The notes under the pieces are model-generated. The model saw only the letters and a program-made list of their open reading frames with translations, made no database searches and was not told the origin of the DNA. Below, in pieces: positions 34,263 to 46,097 of a stretch of 64,000 nt of DNA (within the stretch, counting starts at the first letter, position 1; every line of letters starts with the position of its first letter). Source of the DNA: Mesorhabditis belari (lineage: Eukaryota; Nematoda; Chromadorea; Rhabditida; Rhabditidae). The DNA lies in assembly GCA_958450365.1 (NCBI GenBank), contig CAUEEP010000924.1, positions 868,001 through 932,000 of the forward strand, written 5' to 3'. A program made the translations under genes and the position numbers.

Positions 34263-34420
34263 TTTCATATTTCTAGAACTTGGCAATTGCTGCTACAATT
34301 GCAATTGCAAAAAGAATGGGTAAAGAATGAAATTGTAAAGAAAAGTTTTGCTTTTGCTCCAAGTTTTGCTTATATCAAGACTGCTTATTGAAGCATTTCT
34401 AGGTAAAAGTTGAAGAGATT

Positions 34421-35552
34421 ATGATTAGAGTGTGTTCCTCGTGAGTAAGTAATTACTCGAGTAAATTTGCATGCGTAATGTTTTACTCGAGTAATAGCTC
34501 GAGTAATTGTCTGCGTTTTCTAAAAAGTGCGCCTGCGCGAAAAAAAAATAAAAGCAATTTTTTGCGCAGGTAGACCTCAATAAGTGCAACAAAATGAAAC
34601 CAAAAGCATAAAGATTGGCCCACTTAGAAGAAAGTTATGGCGAGTTGCGCAAATGATCCTGTTGCGCAAAAAAAATTGAGGAAATTAGCCTACCCCCAGG
34701 TTTTTCAAAAAAAAATCACTTTTTACATTGGAAGAGAATTTCCCCCATCAAATCAGTTAAACGGCTGAGTATCTTTAAAAAGTGTCATATATAATGCGAG
34801 GCTCGTCATTTTTGCGTCATTTTTTGCAATAATTTCGGGGGTGGGACAAATGCGACCTTTTTTTTGCGCACCTGGACATTTGCGCACCTTTTTTTTTGCT
34901 GGAAAAGGCCTTAGGCAAGGTCGTAGAGCTTCGAAAACATTTCCATATAAGGGGATCATATGCGTAGATTCCGAATTTCGACAAATCGGACCTCGCTGAC
35001 ACGACAAATTTGGGCTAAAAGGCAAAAACTGCGGAAAAGCGTTGAGTTGCGTAGTTTTTGCCTTTTAACCCAAATTTGACGTGTCAGGGAGGTCTGATTT
35101 GTCGAAATTCGGAATCTACGCATACGATTCCCTAATCGGGAAAAATTTTCGAAATATTTCCGAAGCTCTACGGCCTTTCCTAAGGCCTTTTCCAGCAAAA
35201 AAAAGGTGCGCAAATGTCCAGGTGCGCAAAAAAAAGGTCGCATTTGTCCCACCCCCGAAATTATTGCAAAAAATGACGCAAAAATGACGAGCCTCGCATT
35301 ATATACGACACTTTTTAAAGATACTCAGCCGTTTAACTGATTTGATGGGGAAATTCTCTTCCAATGTAAAAAGTGATTTTTTTTTGAAAAACCCGGGGGT
35401 AGGCTAATTTCCTCAATGTCCAGGTGCGCAAAAAAAAGGTCGCATTTGTCCCACCCCCAATAATTTCTGCTAAATTTTTTCTAGCGGTAATTTTTTCCCA
35501 AGTGTGCGTTTTAAAAAAAACGCATTACTCGCGAGGAACACACTCTAGTCAT
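34421..35552. mobile_element. Large palindromic element, 1.13 kb
   Basis: ATGATTAGAGTGTGTTCCTC and GAGGAACACACTCTAGTCAT end arms of over 500 bases. Internal markers are GGTGGGACAAATGCGACC, GGAAAAGGCCTTAGG and AATTTCGACAAATC, each with its complement. The centre is near 35030. No transposase is encoded; the open frames in it are arm shadows. Confidence 0.9.
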
Positions 35553-35819
35553 GATTCTCACAATCAAATCCGACTCTTTCACATTGATCGAGTGAAAACT
35601 TCAATGAAATCTTCAATAGGATTTTTTGTTGAACCAGTTTCTCAAGGGAATTTGATGTGAAAAGCGATAAATTTCTTCACTGAATCATTTGACTGACAAA
35701 ATCATTCTTGACTGACAAGAAACAAATGTTTTAACAATTCGACAAATCATTTCAACATTTCAACACCAAAAATTAAACTTTAAAAGGTTCAAATCAAATT
35801 TTAAAATCTCAAAACCATC

Positions 35820-35925
35820 TTCAGGAATGGTCAATTTCCCGGAAAATCCCGGAAAAAACAATGTTTTCGTCGCCAAAAATTGTTATTGATAGAATTTTTT
35901 GAAAGAAAAAAACAGAAGAGAAAGA
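35820..35925 (+). repeat. Direct repeat flanking a large palindrome, right copy
   Basis: Matches 34165-34262. Confidence 0.85.
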
Positions 35926-36045
35926 AAACTTGTGATCCAAAAGAGAAAAGAAAAAAGAAAAAAGAGAAAACAAAACTTTTCTCGTTCAAAACAAACCAAA
36001 CGATCAATTAGCAGTTGTGAAGAAAAAAAGTGTTGATAAAAGTAG

Positions 36046-36136
36046 AAAAAGAAAGAGAAAGAAAGAGAAAGAAAGAGAAAGAAAGAGAAAGAAAGAGAAA
36101 GAAAGAGAAAGAAAGAGAAAGAAAGAGAAAGAAAGA
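36046..36136 (+). repeat. GAAAGAGAAA microsatellite
   Basis: Nine or so copies of the 10-bp unit. Confidence 0.95.
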
Positions 36137-36347
36137 CGTTTAAAGAATTTAAAGAAAGATTTCAATTTATTGATAAATTTTAACACTTTAAAGGGTTGAA
36201 AAAGGTTCAAAAAGCTCAAAAATGAACGAAAATCTATGAAAATTGATGAATTTAATGAATTTTTTACTAAATTAAAAACTTTTTAAGTAATTTACCGGCT
36301 AATTTATGTAAATCCTCCCATTATGCATAAGCATCCGAAAGATTTCT

Positions 36348-37344
36348 GATCAATTTCTCTTGATCTTTACTCGCTTTACGTCACCAAGCTGCTGGGAAAT
36401 CGATCGCTCAATAGGAATTGATCAAATGGTGACAAAATTTGATGAAAATAGATAAGCATAGAGAATAGAGAAGCATTCGAAATTGTTAATGGACAATTGA
36501 GATCAAAATTTGACTTAAAATACTTGAGCTAAAAAGCTATTTGATTAATGGAAAAAACCCTAAAGATCCATTTCATTTTCAGCCGATTTTTATCATTTTT
36601 CAACCACTTTTTTCTAAGCGCTGGTTAACGCTAAAAAGTTGTTTTATGTCTCAAAAGAATACCCATTTTCTCTACATTAATTTGATACCAAAGCGCAGTG
36701 AAAGGAACGTACTGGTGTTGAGGTATGAGCGTTTGTTTGAGTGTAGATCGCGATGCTTTGTGTGATGTTTGAGTGTAGGCTCCACGATGCTTTTATAGCT
36801 TTTCTATTAGAATTTTACGGTAGATAGATGTAAGAGTTATTGAATTTATATTGCTCTTTAAAAAATTCTTTAAATTAAAGTTCAGAATTGGTTTAGATTT
36901 GATATTAATGAAGGGACACGAAACATCACACAAAGCATCGCGGCCTACACTCAAACAAACGCTCATACCTCAACACCAGTACGTTTCTTTCACTGCGCTT
37001 TGGTATCAAATTAAAGTAGAGAAAATGGGTAATCTTTTGAGACATAAAACAACTTTTTAGCGTTAACCAGAGCTTAGAAAAAAGTGATTGAAAAATGATA
37101 AAAATCGACTGAAAATGAAATGGATCTTTAGGGTTTTTTCCATTAATCAAATAGCTTTTTAGCTCAAATATTTTAAGTCAAATTTTTATCTAAATTGTCC
37201 ATTACCAAATTCTAATGCTTCTCTATTCTCTATGCTTATCTATTTTCATAAAATTACGTCACCATTTGATCAATTGCCATTGAGCGATCGATTTCCCAGC
37301 AGCTTGGTGACGTAAAGCGAGTGAAGATCAAGAGAAATTGATCA
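36348..37344. mobile_element. Large palindromic element, 1.0 kb
   Basis: TGATCAATTTCTCTTGATCT and AGATCAAGAGAAATTGATCA end near-complementary arms, with inner blocks CTGCTGGGAAATCGATCGC, AACCCTAAAGATCCATTTC and CAGTGAAAGRAACGTACTGG. The spacer is about 36780-36915. It is followed by a CAAACAAACAAG microsatellite at 37358-37440. Confidence 0.9.
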
Positions 37345-38157
37345 AACTCAGAGACTCAAACTCAAACAAACAAACAAACAAGCAAGCAAACAAACAAACA
37401 AACAAGCAAACAAACAAGCAAACAAACAAACAAACAAATAACTTCATCAAAAAACGCATTTCTACCTTGTTTCGCGCGGCTGTGCAAAATGCAATTGAAA
37501 CTAAAACTATTAACAATGAAAAGGTTATAAAATTCTAAAGCTTTAGTGTAGTTTAAAGTTTAAAGTTTAAAGTTTAAAATTTAGAATTTAGAGTTTAAAG
37601 TTTAAAATTTCGAGTTCTATTCTACACTTCTTGAGAAATCTATTAAAATTTGTCTAATCAAAAGATACGAGGAAGTAGAAAAGAAAGTTTTTTCCCTTTT
37701 TTCCCCCTTTTTCCAGCCATTTTACCTTCATAATTCCCTAGCAACAGAGCAGTTTTCTCAAATTATTGCCAAAAAAAAAGAAAACTGTAATTGTTAGGCG
37801 TAATTTCAGGTTAAAAACGGGTAATTGACTCAAGAAAAGGCAATTTTGCCGTAAAAAAAAGTTCAATAAAACTGGAAATGAACAAATTTTTTTGATAATA
37901 ATCAGAAATAAAGCCAGTTTTCTGATAAAATAAAGTCAAGCTCGTTGGTGAGAAAGAAAAATCAGATGAGCTGGCTGAGAGAAAGAAAAATCGTGCTCTT
38001 TTCTGGATCGAAATCGGATCTTTGAAAAAGAGCTTCGAAAAAGTGGTTTAAAAGCTTACAAGGGAAACCCACCAAACTCCCGGCATTGCTGGGATTATAA
38101 AGATAATCAATGTGTTCAATTAAAAACCGATTTGACACCAAAAAGTGAGAAAAGATG

Positions 38158-38245
38158 GCGGGCGGAGGGATTGAACTGGTGCAAAGAGGAAGCCGCTCGC
38201 CTATGACGCAAGACCACTAACCACTAGGCAACCGAGGCAGTTAGG
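38158..38245 (-). pseudogene. tRNA-like pseudogene
   Basis: On the minus strand, A-box-like TTGCCTAGTGGTTAGTGG is followed by the B-box-like AGTTCAATCCCTCC after about 45 bases. The stems are incomplete. Confidence 0.45.
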
Positions 38246-38594
38246 AGGGTCGCCTGAAAAAGGACCTTATTGAGCGGGTCTGTCAGCCATCGGTGCTGTC
38301 TAAATGTCGAATATCGAAATGTAGAAGATCAAAAGAAGTTGAATATCTTTTTTTTGCTTGAGACTTTAGGAACTTCTGATTACAGATTTGGAATCACCGT
38401 GAAATTCTGCATTAGAAACACTCTGTTTCTAGCCAAATAATGTTGAGATCTGATGGGATTCCCTTGTTAAGAGATTGTGAGGAAAGTTATGGCAATCATA
38501 TTGAGAAAAGAACAAATTTTGTACAAATTCTTTGCGGAAGACAGCATTGGAATAAAGTTTGGTAAAAAAAGTGAACGAATTGGCAAGAAAAAGT

Positions 38595-38682
38595 TCTGGA
38601 GAGGGGATTGAACGGTTGCTTTGCTTTGCTTTTGCTTTCCGGGCAATTCCTTTAACCACTGAGCTATTTGGTACTTGCCAAG
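38595..38682 (-). pseudogene. tRNA-like pseudogene
   Basis: On the minus strand, TAGCTCAGTGGTTAAAGG (a good A box) and CCGTTCAATCCCC (B box) are separated by an AAAGC-repeat insert of the anticodon region, so it cannot fold as a normal tRNA. Confidence 0.5.
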
Positions 38683-39012
38683 AGAAGGAAGGAAGAAGAA
38701 AGGAAGAAAGAGAGAGAGAGAAAGGAAGAAAGAAAGAAAGAAAGAAGGAAGAAAGCCAGATTCTAAGCTCGTCACAAGCCATCAGCTAAAGTTCAGCAAG
38801 AAACAAATATCATTTTGAAGACAATGAAGTAACTTAAAGAAATCCTACCGAACTTGCCAAGAGAAAGAAGGAAGAATAAAGGAAGAAAGAGAGAAAGGAA
38901 GAAAGAAAGAAAGAAAGAAGGAAGAAAGCCAGATTCTAAGCTCGTCACAAGCCATCAATTAAAGCAATGTTCAGCAAGAAACAAATATCATTTTGAAGAC
39001 AGTGAATTAAAA
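38667..39012 (+). repeat. Tandem duplication of about 180 bp
   Basis: Copies at about 38670-38842 and 38856-39012 share TTGCCAAGAGAAR, a GAAAGAAGGAAG tract, GCCAGATTCTAAGCTCGTCA and CAAATATCATTTTGAAGACA. Confidence 0.9.
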
Positions 39013-39381
39013 GTTTTATCAGTGAAGTTTTGCTAAAGGAAAACCGAAAATTCTTTAAACTTAATGACCAAAAAACGAACATCATCCAATCTGGAATCGA
39101 AAAAGTTCATTTTGTTTCAATTCTAGGAAATCCTTGTTGTCGAGCGGATCAAATTACGGTCACCCGTCCCATATTGAGTGGGTATTGATGGATCGGGGAA
39201 AAAAAACATCAAAAAGTGAAAGCAAAACAAACCAAAAACAAATATTTAACCTCGCAAAGTCTCAATTTACATAAAATGAGGCCTAAAAAAAGGTGAAAAA
39301 TTCGACGAAAAATTGAAAGAGCGAAAAATGAAATCAGAAAATGAGTCACGATTTGTTGAAAAATTTGCGACGCGTCGCGAC

Positions 39382-39940
39382 GGATTTGCGACGTGATTTT
39401 GTGGCTTTCTATTAGAGAGTAGCTTTATTAGAGAGTAGCTTTCTATTAGAGCATTTAGAACAGCTTTGAAGTCTACGCAAGTACCTGCACTACTGGACAA
39501 TCAAATTTACGCGACACGATTTTACGAGAGAGTAGCTTTCTATTAGAGCATTTACGGTATTTCAGCCAAGATATTTCGGCTTAAAGTTAGCCAATGGGAA
39601 AAGGGGCGGGGCGCTTATACCCCACCTTTTATACGCGCGTATAAAAGGAAGCCCCCCCAATGCCATTAGCAATCTAACTTTGAGCTGAAATTTCTTGGTG
39701 TTGAGCTGTCCAATTGAAATAGTTTTTATACCAATCGACAGAGAAAGAATTGGAGCATCTAATGATACGAAGAATATTGAAATTGAACAGTCCAACACCA
39801 AGATATTTCAGCTCAAAGTTAGCTAATGGAAAAAGGGGTGATGCCCGCGGATTTGCGACGTGATTTTGTGGCTTTCTATTAGAGAGTACCTTTCTATTAG
39901 AGCATTTAGAACAGCTATGAAGTCTACGCAAGTATCTGCA
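39382..39940. mobile_element. Foldback MITE family F, nested copies
   Basis: Contains the family's CTTTCTATTAGAG ends, AAATATCTTGGTG-type arms and the TCGATTGGTATAAAAA centre, apparently two nested or partial copies. Confidence 0.8.
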
Positions 39941-40529
39941 CTACTGGACAATGAAATATCATATTTGAAAAAAGATCGCCACTTTCGCGCGTCTGTTTTT
40001 TCTTTTTCGTCATTTTTTTCAAAAATTTCATGCTAATCTTGAAAATTTCTGAATAATTGTTTAGCATTTTAGCTTGATTTCAAAAAATATTGGCAACATT
40101 TGAGGAATTGTGCTGAAAGCCATTTCAAATGGCCATTTCAAAAGGTTTGAAAGGACGCGGTCAGCTGCTCACATTTGTCTCCTGTCAGCTATCGATCTTT
40201 CCCCAAATCCTCAGCTAATATTGAATCAATATTAGTTTATCTGTAAACAAATCGAATAAAAAGAACAAAATATGGCATTTAAACGTGAATTTGAATAATA
40301 TAAAGCTTTTATTATGGTAGAATAGTTGTTAGACATGTGTCAGTGGTCAGAACCGGACTTTGAGCTAACAACATGCAAAGCTTGACTGATATCGAGCGAT
40401 CGGAATGAATGAATGAATCAAAATAATACAAAGCAAGTCTAGTAAAGCTCGAAAATCCCTTCTAATGCACGTTTGTGACAAAAAAAGCTGCACCGTTGTA
40501 CTAATTCAATTCAATGCCGTATTTTCCCT

Positions 40530-40712
40530 TCACCTCGTCGAGCCGAGTTGGTGACTATTTTACGGTTTCCAAGCCTTCGCAGAGACCCAACACTCTAATC
40601 CCCCACTAGTTCTCATCGTCAGCTACATTTTCCGACCCCACATCAATAGGTTCTGATAAGCGGTTCTCGAGATTTCAAGCAATTTAGGTAAAGCTTGCCG
40701 TGCACTACTAGG
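40530..40712 (+). repeat. Dispersed repeat G, copy 1
   Basis: Shares GAGCCGAGTTGRTGACTATT, CAACACTCWAATCCCCCACTA and GATAAGCGGTTCTCGAGATT with copies at 55700-55942 and 55947-56110. Confidence 0.85.
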
Positions 40713-41469
40713 GAAAAAGTGGTACCGACATTGTTGCCCCGCTTTGATCTAACTCTGCCGATCGACTAATCGATCCAATTAAAATAACATAGCCGTCCGC
40801 TACTTGTGGTACTTGTCCATCTTTTGCCATTTACTAAACGCTTGCAGTTCTTTAAACTTTGAAAACAAGATTCAAGACGACTCTTAGTCTAGATGATGAA
40901 GATTTAGATAGATATTTATAAGCTCTCTAAGTTAAATCATTCAAACCAACAGCTAAATATCAAAAGCTAAATATCAGAGCTTTAAAACTTTCAGAGAATT
41001 CAAAAGGGAAGCATTTATGCTAATGGTAAAAAGACAATAGTTTTCTGATTGAAATTCAGTGAAAAAAAACTAACTCGTCTTTACGTTTCGTATTTGACAA
41101 GAGGAGTTCATGCTGTGGTAAAGGAAAGAAAATGAAAAGAGAATAGAAAGAAAATAGAAAGAAAATCGAAAGAGTGGAAAAGATTGTGTTTCCCTTTTTG
41201 CTGAGAGAATCGCTATGCCGTGAATGGCAGTCAATGATGGGAAATCGGGGAAATGGAAATGGAAAGGAAAATCTAAGAGTTCGTCACGGTGTTGAACGAG
41301 ACGGACTTGAGCTATCAAGGGGAATGAGCAATAGGAATCGATTGGGAATCGATGAGGAAAAGTGAGCAAGTCTGACGAGATCATTTGGTGGTTTGTTGTT
41401 AATTAAAGTCTTTTTCGGGTACTTCTTGAACAATCCTAGAATCAGGGTGCTCAGAAAAGCAAGCTTGGA

Positions 41470-41800
41470 CTTGGACTTGGATACCGTAACCCTAACCGTA
41501 ACCCTAACCCTAACCCTAGCCCTAACCCAGCACTTTAAGCTTAACCTGAATACCGTAACCTTAAGCGTAACCCTAGCCTTAACCCAGCGCTTTAAAGCTT
41601 AACCTGGATACCGTAACCCTAACCATAACCTTAGCCCTAACCCAGCGCTTTAAAGCTTAACCTGGATACCGTAACCCTAACCATAACCTTAGCCCTAACC
41701 CAGCGCTTTAAAGCTTAACCTGGATACCGTAACCCTAACCATAACCTTAGCCCTAACCCAGCGCTTTAAAGCTTAACTTGGATACCGTAACCCTAACCCA
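41470..41800 (+). repeat. Telomere-like 58-bp satellite
   Basis: Five units of about 58 bp, each with TACCGTAACCCTAACC, ATAACCTTAGCCCTAACCCA and GCGCTTTAAAGCTTAACCTG. The CCCTAA element resembles the vertebrate-type, not the nematode, telomere motif. Confidence 0.85.
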
Positions 41801-42002
41801 ATTACTCGAAACTATAGTACCCGTAAAGATTACTTTTACATCAAATTATTAGAAAGGAATCCGAAAAGCTATGGAAATCTCTGAAACTAGAGCCAAAGCA
41901 AGCAGTTTCCACTTTGCTCTAACGTTTAAAGATGGGAGTATAATCAAATAATAAATAGATTTATGCAGATGAAATACTGTAGAGATTTAGACGGGTTACG
42001 GG

Positions 42003-42560
42003 GCTTTAGAGCTTAGAGGAGAAGACTTTAAAGGCTTTAGAGCTTAGAGAAGAAGGCTTTAAAGGCTTTAGAGCTTAGAGGAGAAGACTTTAAAGGCTTT
42101 AGAGCTTAGAGAAGAAGGCTTTAAAGGCTTTAGAGCTTAGAGGAGAAGACTTTAAAGGCTTTGGAGCTAGAGAAGAAGGCTTAAAGGCTGGAGCTTAGAG
42201 GAGAAGACTTTAAAGGCTTTAGAGCTAGAGAAGAAGGCTTTAAAGGCTTTAGAGCTTAGAGGAGAAGACTTTAAAGGCTTGGAGCTAGAGAAGAAGGCTA
42301 AAGGCTTTAGAGCAGAGGAGAAGACTTTAAAGGCTTTAGAGCTTAGAGAAGAAGGCTTTAAAGGCTTTAGAGCTTAGAGGAGAAGACTTTAAAGGCTTTA
42401 GAGCTTAGAGAAGAAGGCTTTAAAGGCTTTAGAGCTTAGAGGAGAAGACTTTAAAGGCTTTAGAGCTTAGAGAAGAAGGCTTTAAAGGCTTTAGAGCTTA
42501 GAGGAGAAGACTTTAAAGGCTTTAGAGCTTAGAGAAGAAGGCTTTAAAGGCTTTAGAGCG
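42003..42560 (+). repeat. 62-bp (2 x 31) minisatellite
   Basis: Alternating GCTTAGAGGAGAAGACTTTA and GCTTAGAGAAGAAGGCTTTA half-units, each followed by AAGGCTTTAGA. About nine double units, some with small deletions between 42160 and 42320. Confidence 0.95.
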
Positions 42561-42904
42561 TATTCTGCTTACCAATTCGCAAAGTGGTCGATGATTTCAT
42601 TAAGTAATGAAGCTCTAAAGTTTCACACACAATCCTAGAAAACATTTTGCCAAACCAGTAGAAAAGTTCAAGCAAATTTCGATCGACTCACAAAAGTAGG
42701 GTTGGAAAAAAAGAACGAAAATTGCACGGTAAATATTTGCTTTGAGAGCATACAGGACTAGGGAGAAATTCAACGATTTGAATCACTTGGAACTTTAAAG
42801 TAAGAAATAAATAAACAAAAAAAGAATTAAACTAAAAACAATTAAACTAAAAACAATTAAACTAAATTAAACTAAACTAGCTGAAGAAGAAAGGATTTGA
42901 AATT

Positions 42905-43568
42905 TGGTAGAAGCTTTGGTAGAAGCTTGGGTAGAAGCTTGGGTAGAAGCTTTGGTAGAAGCTTTGGTAGAAGCTTTGGTAGAAGCTTTGGTAGAAGCTT
43001 GGGTAGAAGCTTGGGTAGAAGGTTTGGTAGAAGCTTGGGTAGAAGCTTTGGTAGAAGCTTTGGTAGAAGCTTGGGTAGAAGCTTGGGTAGAAGCTTTGGT
43101 AGAAGCTTTGGTAGAAGCTTTGGTAGAAGCTTTGGTAGAAGCTTGGGTAGAAGCTTGGGTAGAAGGCTTTGGTAGAAGCTTGGGTAGAAGCTTTGGTAGG
43201 AAGCTTTGGTAGAAGCTTGGGTAGAAGCTTTGGTAGAAGCTTTGGTAGAAGCTTGGGTAGAAGCTTTGGTAGAAGCTTTGGTAGAAGCTTTGGTAGAAGC
43301 TTGGGTAGAAGCTTTGGTAGAAGCTTGGGTAGAAGCTTGGGTAGAAGCTTGGGTAGAAGCTTTGGTAGAAGCTTTGGTAGAAGCTTTGGTAGAAGCTTGG
43401 GTAGAAGCTTGGGTAGAAGCTTGGGTAGAAGCTTTGGTAGAAGCTTGGGTAGAAGCTTTGGTAGAAGCTTGGGTAGAAGCTTGGGTAGAAGCTTTGGTAG
43501 AAGCTTGGGTAGAAGCTTTGGTAGAAGCTTGGGTAGAAGCTTGGGTAGAAGCTTTGGTAGAAGCTTTG
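42905..43568 (+). repeat. 12-bp minisatellite
   Basis: About 55 copies of TTGGTAGAAGCT and TGGGTAGAAGCT. Since 12 is a multiple of three, long frames are open on both strands (GRSFGRSL, EALVEAWV and QSFYPSFY peptides). No start context, splice sites or flanking domain make these credible proteins. Confidence 0.95.
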
Positions 43569-44159
43569 AAAAGAATCTGTAGAGAAACTTTGATTTTCGT
43601 CGGAGAGGAGATCTGGAAAGTAAAGCACGATAAACAAGACGATTTTTGATCGATTATTGGAAGGGATTTCGGTCTAGAAGCTGCAAAATGATTTGAATGG
43701 ATATAAAATTTAGTTTAAATGCTATGCTATGCTATGCTTTTACCAAAACTATTCTACAGGATTCGACATTCAAAGGCTCGTAAATTCTAGAGTGTGTTTC
43801 TTATGCAAAACTAGAAGCAAATCAAAATTTCTGTAGTAAAGAAGCAAAAGAATTGGGAAGAAAAAGAAAGTAAGCAAACTTTTGAACCCTAGAAAGCTAA
43901 ATTCCCGTCGAAATGATAGAAGATTTCGTCTGTTTTACTGTTTTCTATTTTGCAATTAGCATTGAGAGTCAGTTGGTGGTATATTTTAGCCTATTTTATT
44001 CATAAACTTGAAAGTGATCCAGCTGGAAAGTAAGCTGTATCACCAGAAATAAAGAAATCTTTTGGCTAGCTTTAGAAATCTATAGAAAACAGCAAAAGCA
44101 CACACATTTTTTTGTTATTTTAGGCAGCTGCCGTTGTATTGCTTATTGGAAAATGGTTA

Positions 44160-44880
44160 TCGGGCATTTAATACACGCCCCACCAATTTTCCCATTAGAA
44201 ATCTAACTTTGGTCATTGGCTAACTTTGAACTGAAATATCTTGGTGTTGAGCTGTTCAATTTCAATATTTTTGGTATCATTAGATGCTCTAATTCTTTCT
44301 CTGTCGATTGGTATAAAAACTATTCAATTGAACAGCTCAACACCAAGAAATTTCATCTTAAAGTGAAATTGCCAATGGCAAAAGAAACGGAGCACGTATC
44401 AAATGTCCCACAGCCACTCTCTAATAGAAAGCCACAAAATCACGTCGCAAATCCGCGGGCATCACCCCTTTTTCCATTGGCTAACTTTGAACTGAAATAT
44501 CTTGGTGTTGGGCTGCTCAATTTCAATATTCTTCGTATCATTAGATGCTCCAAATCATTCTCTATCAATTGGTATAAAAACTATTTCAATTGAACAGCTC
44601 AACACCAAGAAATTTCAGCTTAAAGTGAAATTGCCAATGGCAATGGGGACGGGGCTTCCTTTTATACGCGCCCCTTTTTCCAATGGCTAACTTTGAGCTG
44701 AAATATCTCGGTGTTGAGCTGTTCAATTTATATATTTTTGGTAACATTAGATGCTCTAATTCTTTCTCTATCGATTTATATAAAAACTATTCAATTGGAC
44801 AGCTCAACAGCAAGAAATTTCAGCTTAAAGTGAAATTGCCAATGGCAAAAGGGACGGGGCACGTTATCAAATGTCCCGCA
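44160..44880. mobile_element. Cluster of foldback MITE family F copies
   Basis: Three consecutive hairpins, each with TTGGCTAACTTTGARCTGAA, a TCGATTGGTATAAAAA-like centre and the complementary arm, separated by CTTTTATACGCGC- and ATCACCCC-type spacers. Confidence 0.85.
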
Positions 44881-45368
44881 ATCAAAGAAAACGGAACAGG
44901 GAATAGCTGTAAGCTGTCACAAAAAGCTGTAAGCTGTAAGAATTTGAAAAGCTAACGCAAAAGCTAAACCTTATCAAATGAGAAGGCCAATTTCACGGTA
45001 AACAAGTCTAAAAAGATAAAGGATCAAGCAAAAGCCGTTCCTTTGGCAGAAAAATCAGTCACGGGTTATTATGAGAACATTATTTACAGCTTTCAACGGT
45101 CTTCGAACGAAAAACCGATTACTGTAATCGATTATTACGTGATTTGCGGGTAATGAGTATAGACGCGCGATAAGCTTTCGTCGATTGGAGTGACGTGTAG
45201 TCGATAGAGAAATGCTGGCTCTCTGAAAGGTCAAGCCACTTCAAAAGGAAGTAAATAGCAACTATGTTTTTGTAATTCTTGTTTTAAATAGTCCTATGAA
45301 TTCGTAAAGCTTTTAGAATCTAAATAAAACAAAAAACCTTATATTCTTATTGTCGCTTTAATATTTGT

Positions 45369-45943
45369 ATTGGGTTTTCCAGCTATGAATGCCCGTTTTT
45401 ACTATTTTGTAAATTTCTCAAGATATCGAACAGATGTAGATGAGTGTTATATATCATTCGAAAGCTGAAGATCTCCTCTACATTTTGATATAAAAAGTTT
45501 TGGAATTTGTTCAGCTTTTGGGCAAATTGACTGCACAGAAGAAGAGGTGGCCAAAAATGGAAGGGTGTCTTTGGATCAAGTTTTGGCTCCCCTCAAATTG
45601 AGTTAACCGTTTGATGTTTGGCCAATAGATATATCAATACAACTTTTTTTAGAATATAACAATTTCAGAGCATCTTTACTTTTCTTTTTCTTTTCTGGGC
45701 GGCTATTTTACACCATAAAACTTGAGGAATAGCTAAGCTGGAATGGGTTTTTTTTTCGAAAACCACCTCTCCTTTGTGCAATCAATTTGCTCAAAAGCTG
45801 AACAAATTTCAAAGCTTTTTATATCAAAATGTAGAGAAGATCTTCAGCTTTCGAATGGTATATAACAATCATATACATCTGTTCGATATCTTGAGACATT
45901 TACAAAATAGTAAAAACGCGCATTCATAACTGGACAACCCAAT
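45369..45943. mobile_element. Palindromic MITE family H, copy 1
   Basis: ATTGGGTTTTCCAGCTATGAA and the arm ending CATAACTGGACAACCCAATA enclose about 575 bp. Inner arms are TTCTCAAGATATCGAACAGA and TTTTGGGCAAATTGACTGCA with complements. Confidence 0.9.
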
Positions 45944-45949
45944 AGTTGT

Positions 45950-46012
45950 GAGACCAAATCTATACCCCTTTTTGCCGCGGGTTCGAATCCCCACCGTGGC
46001 CATTCCCTTGTA
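45950..46012 (+). pseudogene. tRNA-like 3' fragment
   Basis: GCGGGTTCGAATCCCCACCG is a perfect T-arm-like hairpin followed by TGGCCA, but no A box precedes it: family H copy 1 lies directly upstream and may have replaced the 5' half. Confidence 0.35.
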
Positions 46013-46097
46013 AGTCGAACTGTAGCAACTATTGTAACTTAAAACAGAATTAATTCTCAAAACTTTTTTTTGTGTCATGGTTTGTCAATCAGTCTAT

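Noticed and set aside
34753..35287. Frames of 60-98 residues in the 1.1-kb palindrome
   Set aside because: They occur mirror-fashion in both arms, as expected from an inverted repeat, and match no transposase.
41070..41384. 104-residue minus-strand frame
   Set aside because: Pyrimidine-rich, Phe/Ser-biased and without partner exons; at best a leader with a short first exon.
42867..43649. 256-residue QSFYPSFY frame and plus-strand GRSFGRSL and VEALVEAW frames
   Set aside because: A 12-bp array; the coding look is a by-product of the unit length.
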